Counted from the first letter of the stretch, positions 39,512-48,991 are shown. The stretch is 64,000 nucleotides of DNA from CAZTDD01 sp964612675 (GCA_964612675.1 CAZTDD010000007.1:1-64000); one strand, 5' to 3'. Program-made: numbers and translations. The notes: generated from the sequence alone by a model not told the origin.

Positions 39512-40987
39512 CTATAAAACTCTCGGTTCTATACCGTACAGTTTGCAGTACTCCCGTAATTGCTTCTTATAATCTCCGTAGAAGAAGATTTGATGGAATC
39601 CGGGATAACCGAGATAGTTGTCAACATCATCGAGTTTTACCATGACGGACACCACACAGCCGCCGGACGGCGGAACCGATATGTTCTCAACAACCGTTCC
39701 GGCTGAAATAATCATTTCGGGTGCTTTTTCCTTATTGCCTAGCAAAATATCTGCTGAGGTCATTCGTTGCCCCACACGCCAAGTCGGAACGGGGACCGCG
39801 TCACGGTTTCCGTGGTGATGTGAAAGGAAAAACGGTTCCGGATCTCTGTCCACCCCATTCAGTCGAGTTGGGCACGTGCAGTGAGCGCCGATAAGGCAGT
39901 CTCGCGTTGTCTCCGGCACAGGGTCCTGCTGAAAGCCGGGCCGATCGAAAAGATAAAGCACGAGCGCATGACTGACGCAGGCACCGAGATCGGCCTCACA
40001 GGCCGCGGGGATCCCATCATCCAGCATCTTCGACCACGCGATACACGGAAGGCTGACCGAGGTAGGGCCGACGGCACCCAGGCAGTCCATCGTAATTGCA
40101 TCGCCCTCTTCCTTCTCGAGGATGTTGCGTGCCACAAGGTAACTCTTCAACCCGTTGCGAACATCTTGTTCGGTGGGGCCGGAGAGACTGATTGCCTGAG
40201 TAACATACTCCTCCGCCATTCGGTTTACTTCACTCACCGAAGAGATCTTATTGTACTCTTCCAGAAATGTACTCGCCGGGATATATCGTAGTTTCGTTCC
40301 GAGGTGATCGATCTCTGTGTCATTGCGTTCGTCGCCCCGCAGGACAATGAAACGGGTCTCGCGGAGCTTCGCCCCCGCCTTGATCATTTTCATGCCGAAT
40401 GCCGCCTGACTGAAACTATCGGTGCAGGAAATCAAACACCCTTTTTGATCCGCAACACGCCATGTGTTGGTCGTGAACGCGGCCCCTAACGGTGCGAAGA
40501 CGATTGTTGGGATTTTACTGTCGACTGCTTTGTAAGCGGTTGGCCACGAGTGTTCTTGTCGATCGAGGAGAACGACCAGCAATCCGTCGGGCTTTGCCGC
40601 TTTTGCCTCGGCCACCCAAGCGTCCGCTTCTTCGGTGGAGTAAATCGGCTTGGGACGAATGTCGATTCTTATTCCGAGATCCTTTGCCGTTCGTTCGATG
40701 TCATTGCGATATCGTTTCAATGCCGCCTCACCGTCATAGACGGCGCCGGGCCACCGCATTCCGTATTCCTCTTCGCGTCGCACGAAGGTTACCTTCATTT
40801 TCGGTACGTATTTCGATGCCGGTCCCTTCGGTTCGATCTTCCCCCCTCTTTCCGGAGCCGCGACGGCGGTATTCCGTAAGAGAGTGGGACCGACAGCGGC
40901 AGCGCCTGTAGCTGTGGCGAGAAATGTCCGGCGGGAGCAACAACAACTGCCCGCGTGCTCATGCGATCCGTGTTTTGTCTTATCCAT
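39512..40987 (-). CDS. Tat-exported L-fucose/L-arabinose isomerase-like protein
   Basis: The ATG at 40987 follows TGGAGGAA and gives 491 residues. It opens with a Cys/His-rich leader and a Tat signal CSRRTFLATATGAAAVG. The body has the FucI/AraA-type fold pattern seen in this paralogous group: GMRWPGAVYDGE, DGLLVVLLDRQEHSW, MDCLGAVGPTSVSLPCIAWS, AACEADLGACVSHALVLYLFDRPGF, and CLIGAHCTCPTRLNG near the metal-binding region. True isomerases are cytoplasmic; export is unusual. The closest relative in the window is 50252-51700. A NagB-fold gene lies 112 bases upstream on the same strand, probably in one operon. Confidence 0.8.
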   Translation of the reverse strand: MDKTKHGSHEHAGSCCCSRRTFLATATGAAAVGPTLLRNTAVAAPERGGKIEPKGPASKYVPKMKVTFVRREEEYGMRWPGAVYDGEAALKRYRNDIERTAKDLGIRIDIRPKPIYSTEEADAWVAEAKAAKPDGLLVVLLDRQEHSWPTAYKAVDSKIPTIVFAPLGAAFTTNTWRVADQKGCLISCTDSFSQAAFGMKMIKAGAKLRETRFIVLRGDERNDTEIDHLGTKLRYIPASTFLEEYNKISSVSEVNRMAEEYVTQAISLSGPTEQDVRNGLKSYLVARNILEKEEGDAITMDCLGAVGPTSVSLPCIAWSKMLDDGIPAACEADLGACVSHALVLYLFDRPGFQQDPVPETTRDCLIGAHCTCPTRLNGVDRDPEPFFLSHHHGNRDAVPVPTWRVGQRMTSADILLGNKEKAPEMIISAGTVVENISVPPSGGCVVSVMVKLDDVDNYLGYPGFHQIFFYGDYKKQLREYCKLYGIEPRVL

Positions 40988-41099
40988 CTTGTTCCTCCAG
41001 GAATCTATATCTTCAGAAATCTGGCACATCTTTTCCATTCTAGGCTCTGTTCGAAACGTTGACCAGAGCTTGCCTGAAGTGACCGGCTCGACCTGTCGG

Positions 41100-42059
41100 C
41101 TAATTGCATTCGGCTTCCAGCGGTCCCGCAAGTTCCTTCAGGAAAAACAGTCGTCCAGGCAACGTCGGCATGAATGTGGATGGTACCCATGGATCCGGGC
41201 CGTACCTGAGGGTCATCCAGAAGCTCATTCCCTGCCACTGCATTCCCCGCGAGAGTGCTCCGTCGCATCCACCGATAATCCAATCCGCCTCCAGGAACAA
41301 CCCCGGACCGATGGTGTTCGCGTAGCAGGGGACAAGCGTTGTCCGGCTCTTGAAACTGGTAATCGCATTCTGCTCGATCGTCATCGGGTGTAAGGCGGCA
41401 CCGATACGGTGAGTTTGTTTTTCCCATTCTTTGATCGAGTCGAATTCGGCTGCGAAATGAGGCTCCCAAAACGCAATATGGCAGGCCCGGCCGATACCGA
41501 AAACGACCGCCAAGTCAGCACCGCTTTTCTTGAGGGAGGCAATTCGGTCGGCGAACTTTGGAAGTGCGGACTTGGTTGCGAAGAAGCGTTGTTTCTTGGG
41601 AGCGCTCAGTTTACCAAGCGGTCCATAAAAGGCGTCTTCCATGGCCTGTTGAAACGACCCCGGTTGATCCGGACCGACCGTATTGCCCTTCGCGTCCGAC
41701 CACTCGTCCATGTTGAACCCATGCACGTGTTTACAATCGACCCCCCACTCCGTGAGAAAATAGACGGCCCACGAGTACATCCCCATCGGGCCGACCGGCA
41801 GGATCAACGCGAGACGTTTCCCTGCTTCTTTGGCTCGGCGGATTGTCTGAGCGATTTCGTGCCCCATTTTGGCGTCGAATTCGCCAATGGTCTCGCAAGG
41901 AACCGGTAGGAAACGTTTGTTCCACCAGGACTGGCGTTTTGTCGCATCCTCCGGCTTGTTCCTGCAGCACTGATCGATCTTCTTGAGATCCCAGCCCTCT
42001 GGGAAATACCTCTCCAGCATCGAACCCTTTACTGTGTTCATCAGATTTGGTGAAGCCAT
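41100..42059 (-). CDS. NagB/6-phosphogluconolactonase-fold protein (glucosamine-6-phosphate-deaminase-like)
   Basis: The ATG at 42059 follows GAGGAGGT and gives 319 residues with no signal. NagB-type motifs are present: LILPVGPMGMYSWAV near 93, HGFNMDEWSD near 123 (the D of NMDE is the catalytic base), and FGIGRACHIAFWEPHF near 205. Compared with NagB, the Asp of the D-G-H motif is replaced by Ala and Gly by Cys, while His and Glu are kept. Classical deamination may therefore be altered. NagB converts glucosamine-6-phosphate to fructose-6-phosphate; this protein could isomerise or hydrolyse another sugar phosphate. It precedes the Tat isomerase-like gene. Confidence 0.75.
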   Translation of the reverse strand: MASPNLMNTVKGSMLERYFPEGWDLKKIDQCCRNKPEDATKRQSWWNKRFLPVPCETIGEFDAKMGHEIAQTIRRAKEAGKRLALILPVGPMGMYSWAVYFLTEWGVDCKHVHGFNMDEWSDAKGNTVGPDQPGSFQQAMEDAFYGPLGKLSAPKKQRFFATKSALPKFADRIASLKKSGADLAVVFGIGRACHIAFWEPHFAAEFDSIKEWEKQTHRIGAALHPMTIEQNAITSFKSRTTLVPCYANTIGPGLFLEADWIIGGCDGALSRGMQWQGMSFWMTLRYGPDPWVPSTFMPTLPGRLFFLKELAGPLEAECN

Positions 42060-42196
42060 CTTCAACCTCCTCGTGGTAGAATCGTTCCGGCGGGGCTGCC
42101 GTCGAAGAGCGCCCTGCGGTATGCTACAACAAATACCCCAACTACGTATACGAGGCATGCCGAAACAGCTTTGGCATTCTCCGGAGTGAAGTCGAT

Positions 42197-43033
42197 ATGG
42201 CCGAACCGTTTGTTGTCGCTTTGATTCAATTTCCCGGCTCGAACTGTGAAACCGAAACCGCGCGCGCCCTTCGAACAGTGGGCTGCGATGTGAAGGTCGT
42301 CCGGTGGAATGAACCGGCATCTATGCTTGACGGATGTGATGCGTATGTGATCGGAGGCGGTTTCTCTTACGAGGACCGCATCCGGGCCGGTGTCATCGCC
42401 GCGAAAGAACCCCTGTTGGATGCGGTCGCCCGGAAGGCGGAGGAAGGAAAGCCGATTCTGGGAATCTGCAACGGAGCGCAGGTCGTCATGGAAGCGGGCC
42501 TGGTTCCCGGTCTCCATCCGGGGCAGGTGGAGATGGCCCTCGCGACGAACTTGATGAAGCGGGAGGGCCGGGTTGTCCGTTGCGGCCATCATTGTCATTG
42601 GATCAATCTCCGGTATGAAGCCGATCCGGGGCGCACTCCGTTTACGCGCGGCATCGGAAAGGGACAGGTCCTCCCGATGACAATATCGCACGGAGAAGGC
42701 CGCTTCACATGCCGTGACGAAAACGTGTGGAGAGAACTCGAGGCGAACAACCAGATCATTTGGCGCTATTGCGATGATGACGGCACTCTTCAAGACGATT
42801 TTCCGGTGAATCCGAATGGCTCGTGGACCGGCGTGGCTGGAATCTGTAACCCGCAGGGGAACGTTTTGGCCATGATGCCGCATCCGGAACGGGCCTTTTT
42901 CATGCGTCAAATTCCTGCAGCGTGGGGCACCGAATGGGGCGAGAAACGGCGCGCCGCCTTTGGAGACAGGGCGCTGATGGAAGAGGGCGGCCCGGGCCGT
43001 ATCCTATTCGAGAGCCTGGCCGCAGCGAGATAG
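42197..43033 (+). CDS. purQ: Phosphoribosylformylglycinamidine synthase subunit PurQ
   Basis: A 278-residue class I glutamine amidotransferase that supplies ammonia to PurL. It has LIQFPGSNCETETARAL at 9-25, GGGFSYEDRIRAG near 53, the nucleophile Cys91 in ILGICNGAQV and the His/Glu pair in HPERAFF near 228-231. It is about 50 residues longer than the Bacillus enzyme, with an insert between the Cys and His. GGAGTGA precedes the ATG. It is divergent from the NagB-like gene, and the GT39-type gene follows after nine bases, so the two are probably cotranscribed although unrelated in function. Confidence 0.95.
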   Translation: MAEPFVVALIQFPGSNCETETARALRTVGCDVKVVRWNEPASMLDGCDAYVIGGGFSYEDRIRAGVIAAKEPLLDAVARKAEEGKPILGICNGAQVVMEAGLVPGLHPGQVEMALATNLMKREGRVVRCGHHCHWINLRYEADPGRTPFTRGIGKGQVLPMTISHGEGRFTCRDENVWRELEANNQIIWRYCDDDGTLQDDFPVNPNGSWTGVAGICNPQGNVLAMMPHPERAFFMRQIPAAWGTEWGEKRRAAFGDRALMEEGGPGRILFESLAAAR

Positions 43034-43042
43034 GAACACGGC

Positions 43043-44788
43043 ATGCCGCGTGCCGCAACCGCTTGTTTGCTCTTACTTATTCTTCTCCTCCACGTTGTGC
43101 TGCTCGCTTCGAGTATGCGGATCAAATCTCCGACCATCGACGAGCCTCATCATTTGACGATCGGTCTCATGACCCTCGCCAGCGGTGATTTTCGGATGTG
43201 CCGTGACGATCCGCCGCTTCAGAACCTGATCAACGGGGCGCCCGTTCTCCTGTTCTATCAGCCGAGTCTTCCTTTCTCCAATGAGAACTGGCATTCTGCG
43301 CAAAGCTACGGGGCGCTTGCTCATGAATTCATTCAAACGAATAGCGAGTACTTTCTCGACTATGTTTGGACGGCTCGATGGACAAGTGTTGGGATTTCTC
43401 TTGCAACATGTTGTGTTGTTTTTCTGTGGACGCGCGAACTGTTCGGGGACGCAGCCGGACTGTTTTCTATCGCACTTGCGGCATTCGAGCCAACATTGAT
43501 CGCCCACGGGAGGCTGGTCACTACCGACATACTTGCCACGTTCTTCTTTGTCGGAGTCTGCTTTTTCTTGTGGCGTACGGTCAAGAAGCCGTCAGTGATC
43601 CACTGGATTATCGTGGCCTTTTTGCTTGGCGCTGCGTTGGCGACGAAACATTCGCTGATTTTGCTCTTGCCTTTCGCTTTTCTTGCAGTTGCCTGGATTC
43701 ATTTCTGCGCCACAAATAAAGGTCAGTCTCTTTGGAGACGTACGGTCGGAACGCTGGGGCATTTTGTTTTGCTCTTGCTCGCAGCCGGGCTCGTTCTTTG
43801 GACGATTTACGGATTTGAGATTGGTGACAGTGTCAAGGAACCGAGGCCGCCGATTCTGGATCCAATCTGGTCGACTCTTTACGAGACCGCTCAAACCACG
43901 TTCGGGTTATTCGGTCTCGATTCTCCTCTCGGCGACCCGAACGATCCCGAGGAGCCTGTATTCGCGGCGATGCGTTCATCGCTGCCGTTGTTCAGCTATT
44001 GGGAGAGCTTTTTCACGCAAGCTGCGCACGCTCGCCGGGGCCACTGGGCGACCTTTTTGGGCGAGGTCGGTACACGCGGCTGGTGGCTGTATTATCCCGT
44101 TCTCTTTGTGACGAAGACCACGATCCCGTTTCTTCTTATGACCGCTCTCGGAGTCTTCTTTCTACTGCGGGATTCGCGTTATTCGAGAGTCGACCGGCTG
44201 TTTGTACTCGGACCGCCGATTTTCTTCTTTCTCTTTCTTGTTTTTACGAATCGTGCGGCGATCGGAATCCGTCACCTTATGCCTATTCTCCCCGTGTACT
44301 GTGTCGCAGCGGGGGCATGGTTCGAGAAAGTGCGTCAAAGGTGGTCGAAGAACCGTGCGGTGATCGGTATTCTGGTTTTTCTGCTGTGCTGGCATTTCGC
44401 GGAGACTTTATGGGCCTATCCACATTATATTCCTTATTACAACGAAGCGGTCGGAGGACCAGCGAACGGTATTCACATCTCGACGGATTCCAATTTGGAT
44501 TGGGGACAGGATCTTCCTCTGTTAAACAAAGAAATTCAGGAGAACAATATCGATGACTTCTACTTCATCTATTTCGGTTCGCCGGATCTAATTCCGATCT
44601 ATGGTCTCGACGCTGTTATTCCATACCCCGACGATATCGGCAGACCGGGCTGGTGGGCGATTAGTGCGACTTGCCTGTCTGGCATCGGATCGCGCTATAC
44701 GGCAGACGATCTAGCTGTGTTTCGAGAGATGGAACCGGAAGCGGTAGTCGGGTATTCCATCTATCTTTTCCGAATATCAGCCGAATAA
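43043..44788 (+). CDS. GT39-like integral membrane glycosyltransferase
   Basis: A 581-residue protein with about ten to twelve membrane helices in the first 440 residues. The GT-C catalytic acids appear as D33 and E34 in SPTIDEPHH in the first outside loop, and a second loop has RDDPPLQNLINGAPVL. These match the PMT/GT39 (dolichyl- or undecaprenyl-phosphate sugar to protein or lipid) family. The last 140 residues form a soluble domain (HISTDSNLDWGQDLPLL, IYFGSPDLIPIYG), a feature known in bacterial relatives. AGGAA lies within the end of purQ and serves its start. Donor and acceptor are unknown. Confidence 0.85.
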   Translation: MPRAATACLLLLILLLHVVLLASSMRIKSPTIDEPHHLTIGLMTLASGDFRMCRDDPPLQNLINGAPVLLFYQPSLPFSNENWHSAQSYGALAHEFIQTNSEYFLDYVWTARWTSVGISLATCCVVFLWTRELFGDAAGLFSIALAAFEPTLIAHGRLVTTDILATFFFVGVCFFLWRTVKKPSVIHWIIVAFLLGAALATKHSLILLLPFAFLAVAWIHFCATNKGQSLWRRTVGTLGHFVLLLLAAGLVLWTIYGFEIGDSVKEPRPPILDPIWSTLYETAQTTFGLFGLDSPLGDPNDPEEPVFAAMRSSLPLFSYWESFFTQAAHARRGHWATFLGEVGTRGWWLYYPVLFVTKTTIPFLLMTALGVFFLLRDSRYSRVDRLFVLGPPIFFFLFLVFTNRAAIGIRHLMPILPVYCVAAGAWFEKVRQRWSKNRAVIGILVFLLCWHFAETLWAYPHYIPYYNEAVGGPANGIHISTDSNLDWGQDLPLLNKEIQENNIDDFYFIYFGSPDLIPIYGLDAVIPYPDDIGRPGWWAISATCLSGIGSRYTADDLAVFREMEPEAVVGYSIYLFRISAE

Positions 44789-44968
44789 CAAACGAGATAT
44801 GTCTGCGTGGCTCTCTCTTGTCTTCTATTAGCAGGAAAAAGAGCAGACATTCTGTGACGATTGACATGTTTGAAGATGAGAAGTATTGTGTTCTGTACGA
44901 GTTGTTCGACGCAGGCAGCGACGGTAAGACCTTATCTCTGGAAATGCAGTTTTAGGAGTAACGTACCC

Positions 44969-45508
44969 GTGCGAAAAATGCCATCCTTCACGCTGATCGA
45001 GCTTTTGATTGTTGTTGCAATTATCGGGATTCTCGCAGCTATCGCTGTACCCAATTTCATGAATGCCCGGATTCGGGCTCTTGTGTCAAGGACGGAAGCC
45101 GATCTCCGCTCTTTAGCAACAGCGTTTGAGTCGTACCGTCTCGACAACAATATGTATCCGCCGACACCGGCCCCGGGACAATACGTTCGTTATGAACGTC
45201 TCGCCAAACTCACAACACCGGTCGCTTACATGAATCATATCCCGACGGATCCCTTTTTTAACGATCCGACTCAAGACCACGAGTTGGCAAATGCCTACCC
45301 GTTCTGGGATCCGGAAGCAACAGACGGTTTCAAGATGAATGAACGATATTTTCGAACCATGCCCGAAGAAGAATCCAAGAGAGGTCGTTGGACGATTCTC
45401 GGAAGCGGACCGGACGGTGTATATCTGGTCTCTTCGTTTGGAGTGGTGCCTTACGATTCGTCGAACGGTGTGGTAAGTGAAGGCGATATATTTCGGATGG
45501 GGCCTTGA
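44969..45508 (+). CDS. Type II/IV prepilin-like protein (orphan pseudopilin)
   Basis: I prefer GTG at 44969 (AGGAG ten bases upstream), giving MRKMPS before the prepilin helix FTLIELLIVVAIIGILAAIA; the ATG at 44978 would leave an uncharged three-residue leader. The protein has 179 residues. The residue before the expected cleavage is Ser instead of Gly, and Glu5 (FTLIE) is kept. The head contains SYRLDNNMYPPTP and ends DIFRMGP. It is closely related to the gene at 51866. Such orphan pseudopilins are expected to be processed by PilD and built into a type II secretion or pilus tip. No secretion genes are near. Confidence 0.88.
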   Translation: MRKMPSFTLIELLIVVAIIGILAAIAVPNFMNARIRALVSRTEADLRSLATAFESYRLDNNMYPPTPAPGQYVRYERLAKLTTPVAYMNHIPTDPFFNDPTQDHELANAYPFWDPEATDGFKMNERYFRTMPEEESKRGRWTILGSGPDGVYLVSSFGVVPYDSSNGVVSEGDIFRMGP

Positions 45509-45527
45509 TTATGAGTAAAAAGATCAG

Positions 45528-45784
45528 CCCTCACCCTGACCCTCTCCCAGAGGGAGAGGGAACTTGCGATGCCCGGCTCTCCCAAAGGGAAACGTTGACA
45601 CAGGAGTCTTATGACGGTGGTAGGAGTCTGACGTGGCAGTAGTCTGACGCGGTAGGAGTCTGACGTGGTAGCGGTCTGACGTGCGTGTTGCTCAGTTTCC
45701 TCAGTAAAGTCTTACAGGGCGAAAAAAATCGGCCCCCAGACTCAGAGGTTCCCTCTCCCTCCGGGAGAGGGTTAGGGTGAGGGG
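45528..45784. repeat. Opposed pair of CCCTCACCC hairpin repeats
   Basis: One copy at 45528-45560 and an inverted copy at 45751-45784 bracket most of the 286-base gap between the prepilin and the aminotransferase. The bracketed stretch holds the 16-base tandem repeat and no gene. The arrangement mirrors the opposed pair in 22664-22870. Confidence 0.65.
45619..45682. repeat. Four 16-base tandem repeats
   Basis: Units at 45619, 45635, 45651 and 45667 share GGTAGGAGTCTGACGT with one to three changes each. The array is non-coding. It could be a minisatellite or a protein-binding array. Confidence 0.8.
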
Positions 45785-45794
45785 AAAAACGATT

Positions 45795-46895
45795 CTATGC
45801 TTCCGCTAACCCATTCAGTATCTCGATCCCTTTCTGAATCACGTTATCATCCGCCGCATACGAAATTCTGAAATGAGTCTTTTTCTCGGAAAAAACGCTG
45901 CCCGGAACCACAAGTACATTATTTCGAATCGCTTCTTCGACAAAACGGTCGCCATCCCCGTTCGGCGCTTTCGGGAAGGCATAAAATGCGCCGCCGGGAC
46001 AAGTAATCTCGTAACGATCTTTGATTCCATTATAGATCAAATCTCTCTTTCGCTTATAAGCGATATTATTCTCAGACGTATCCTCATCGAGCGCCGCCAG
46101 GGCCGCCCACTGGGCGAAGGATGGCGCACAGACAAAAGAGTACATTTGAATATTCATAAATGCTCCGATTATCGATTTTGGGCCGAGAGCATAACCGACC
46201 CGCCAGCCGGTCAAGGCCATCGATTTCGAAAACCCCGACAGCAAAATCGTATTCGGATACCACTCAGCGATGGAAATTGGTTTTGTATCGTAAAGGAAAC
46301 AATCATAAATCTCGTCTGTCAGGATAAACAAGTTGTTCTTTTCCGCCACTTTACTCACCCCACGCAAAACATCCTCCGAATACACGGCTCCTGTGGGATT
46401 ATTCGGACTATTGACAATAATCAATTTGGTGCGAGGGGTGACAGCGCGTTCAATTTTCTCGGGATCGAGTTGAAAGTCGGGATAGGTATCCACATAAACC
46501 GGTTTTGCACCGACGAAGTTGGCGAGATGCTTATACATCACAAAATACGGATCGGGGATGATCACTTCATCGCCATCATTCAGCAGCGCCAAGAAACTGA
46601 GGAGAATACCCCCGGATACGCCTGACGTAACGATAGCCTCCTCCGCATCGATCCCGCGTTTCCGATAATCCTCCAGTAACCGTTCGCGGAGCGGGGGGAT
46701 TCCGGCCGTCAGTGTGTAGGAGTTTTTCCCTTCACGGATCGCCTCAATCGCGACTTCTTTTACCGGGTCAGGGACATCGAAATGAGGCTGGCCGATGGAG
46801 AGATTGACGGGATCTGTCATATCGGCAGCTAAAGCGAACACTTTCCGGATTCCCGACGAGTCAATCCGCGTCGTTCGATCTGCGAGTTCCACCAT
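45795..46895 (-). CDS. Class I/II pyridoxal-phosphate aminotransferase (AspC-like)
   Basis: A 366-residue protein of the aspartate aminotransferase fold-type I. Motifs are NLSIGQPHFDVP at the start, TSGVSGGILLSFLALL, NSPNNPTGAVY near residue 163, LTDEIYDCFLY near 193 (Asp for the pyridine nitrogen), SGFSKSMALTGWRVGYALG near 218 (Lys forms the Schiff base with PLP) and HFRISYAADDN at the end with the substrate Arg. It transfers an amino group between an amino acid and a keto acid in the cytoplasm. The substrate cannot be fixed. AAGGAAGGAA lies before the ATG at 46895. Confidence 0.93.
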   Translation of the reverse strand: MVELADRTTRIDSSGIRKVFALAADMTDPVNLSIGQPHFDVPDPVKEVAIEAIREGKNSYTLTAGIPPLRERLLEDYRKRGIDAEEAIVTSGVSGGILLSFLALLNDGDEVIIPDPYFVMYKHLANFVGAKPVYVDTYPDFQLDPEKIERAVTPRTKLIIVNSPNNPTGAVYSEDVLRGVSKVAEKNNLFILTDEIYDCFLYDTKPISIAEWYPNTILLSGFSKSMALTGWRVGYALGPKSIIGAFMNIQMYSFVCAPSFAQWAALAALDEDTSENNIAYKRKRDLIYNGIKDRYEITCPGGAFYAFPKAPNGDGDRFVEEAIRNNVLVVPGSVFSEKKTHFRISYAADDNVIQKGIEILNGLAEA

Positions 46896-46953
46896 TGGAG
46901 TTTCCTTCCTTACAGAGATTGAAGGGGTACGGTAAGCAAAGCCTTTCGTTCTG

Positions 46954-48822
46954 TCAACTTTGCTGCTTCGCCCAATGAAATCGATATACCCGTTGGTTTT
47001 CGAATTGCTTCATCAACGAACCGTATCGGTCCATGAAGTCATTGAATCGTTCCCGCCGCTGTTCCGGCGGTCCGCCTCGTTCTTTGTTTCGTTTCCAGAC
47101 ACCCTTGGGTCCTTTCAGTAAATAGCCGACATTCATTTCTCGAAACCGTTTAGCAGTCTCTTCCGGCCCCAAATCGAGAAGCCACTGGTCGAGGATCTCC
47201 CCGAAGTGCGCATCCGATAGGATTTTAGGAAAATCCAAATAGAACGGATACCCACCGTGGTAAACATAGAGGCTGTAATCTTCGGAGAGATTATTCTCAA
47301 TGAACTCCATTACACGTACATCTTCTCGTGTGAATATATCGTGGTCCAGCAAGTACTCGATGCGCGATTTCTGAGAGATGTGGATATCTCCATGCCAGTC
47401 GATTGCCGGATAATTGCAGTACGTCGCTTTTTGTACGAGGAAGGTTGCGGGTACTGCGACAGCGAGGACCCAAAAGAGGTATTTCCCGATCGACGTTTTC
47501 TCTCGAAGAATGAAGAAAGCCGAACCCGTGAGAATGGTAAACGTGCCGTAGGTCAGCCCGAAAAGTCTTCCGACATCCGAACCCCACAAGAATGTGAACA
47601 AGGGGAAGGTCATTAGCGCTGTCAAGATCTCGGGACGAAACCGCTCGTACTCGACGGCAAGCAAGAGCAAAACAAAAGGGGTGAGACAGAAGAGAAGATC
47701 CGGTGCATTTAGCATCCAATGGATGTTGTGGAAAACCTGGTCGATATATTCCGCTACCGAATCGGAACGAAGGAAGTTCATTCCATGGTTGCGTTCGTTG
47801 GAATGCATGGCTTGAAGGAGATACTTGTTTCGCGCACCGAACACTCCACTGAGGAGCGGATAAAGCGGATTGCCGGTAAACAAATAGGATTTGATCATCC
47901 AGGGAGAAAACAGAATCCAGGCAACGGCGTTATATCCAATTAAGCGGAGGGCGAGGTGTTTCCAATCGTACTTCAATAAAAACCACGCGGCGATAACCGC
48001 GCTATGAAGTATAAGGCAGAAGATAAGCGCGTTCAGCTTGGTGCCCATAGCAACTCCGCACCAAAATGCCGACATCCAAAAACATCGATTGTCGTTTGTA
48101 TGCAACCAGCGCCATAGAAAGACGGTCGAGAGAAGTGTGAACAGCAGGACCGCCCTCTGGACGTTTGCCATGACAGGGATCCGGTGATGAATGATCGACA
48201 GATAAAGAACCACGGCCAGCATGGCGCTTGAGGAATCGGAGCGATTGCGTACCGTCGAATAGAGCAACGCGCAGATAGGAAGAAGCAGAAACGTGATGAG
48301 GATCTTTGCAGTGATGTCATTCCCCACGAGTAGTGAGAATACGTACTGCAGATGAAAATTCATCGGATAATGAGAAGGGAGGATGAACGGCACCCTGCAT
48401 AATTCATTTCGATGAAGATAGAACTGCGGAACCCCCAGGTGGTACCATAGGGAATCGACTTCAACCTCCGGAGTGAGTGCGGATAGCAACTGCGGGAGAA
48501 GCAGAATGACAGCGAGTAGGCTTAAGAGGAGATTCTGACGGAGTATACCAAGAAGCGGTTGCGAACAATGTCTCAGCAATCGCCATCCTGCAGGGGCGGA
48601 GAGGAACGTCAGAAAAAGAAAAACAGGGATCACAATACCCGGTACAAAGAATCCCGCAAGCAGAATCGCGAAAATTAAGATCGACGTGCACACCGCGCCG
48701 AAGCCCACGGCGAGGGCGATTTGTTCCCCGCGACGAAGGTCCAATGCGATCCAACGAAGGCATAATGAGCCTATCGAAAGAAGCAAGAAACTCTGCCAAA
48801 TCCCTGCAAGAACAGCCATCAT
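46954..48822 (-). CDS. Large integral membrane protein, GT-C glycosyltransferase-like
   Basis: A 622-residue protein with about twelve membrane helices across residues 1-470 and a soluble tail. After about 110 residues comes LTPEVEVDSLWYHLGVPQFYLHRNEL, an outside loop with acidic residues as in GT-C enzymes, then CGVAMGTKLNALIFCL and WMIKSYLFTGNPLYPLLSGVFG, a pattern typical of GT39/83-like proteins. It probably moves a sugar from a lipid carrier. No clear ribosome site precedes the ATG at 48822 (or 48819). It is downstream of no operon partner and divergent from the CBM9-type gene. Confidence 0.75.
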   Translation of the reverse strand: MMAVLAGIWQSFLLLSIGSLCLRWIALDLRRGEQIALAVGFGAVCTSILIFAILLAGFFVPGIVIPVFLFLTFLSAPAGWRLLRHCSQPLLGILRQNLLLSLLAVILLLPQLLSALTPEVEVDSLWYHLGVPQFYLHRNELCRVPFILPSHYPMNFHLQYVFSLLVGNDITAKILITFLLLPICALLYSTVRNRSDSSSAMLAVVLYLSIIHHRIPVMANVQRAVLLFTLLSTVFLWRWLHTNDNRCFWMSAFWCGVAMGTKLNALIFCLILHSAVIAAWFLLKYDWKHLALRLIGYNAVAWILFSPWMIKSYLFTGNPLYPLLSGVFGARNKYLLQAMHSNERNHGMNFLRSDSVAEYIDQVFHNIHWMLNAPDLLFCLTPFVLLLLAVEYERFRPEILTALMTFPLFTFLWGSDVGRLFGLTYGTFTILTGSAFFILREKTSIGKYLFWVLAVAVPATFLVQKATYCNYPAIDWHGDIHISQKSRIEYLLDHDIFTREDVRVMEFIENNLSEDYSLYVYHGGYPFYLDFPKILSDAHFGEILDQWLLDLGPEETAKRFREMNVGYLLKGPKGVWKRNKERGGPPEQRRERFNDFMDRYGSLMKQFENQRVYRFHWAKQQS

Positions 48823-48991
48823 ATCGATTTCGCGATTGATAACATCCGTCGATTGACCGACGTCAACTCTTGCTGCTGTATTCGATTCTCATAAAGCAAA
48901 GTTGACGCTTTTGACCCCTCATGATACTTTCTCTACTGGAAAAGAATAGTGTGTCCACATCTTTCCAAGTCTAAGGGATTCAATAGATTCT

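Noticed and set aside
42062..42910. 282-residue minus-strand frame opposite purQ
   Set aside because: purQ on the plus strand has its catalytic motifs and a ribosome site; the antisense frame has no family features.
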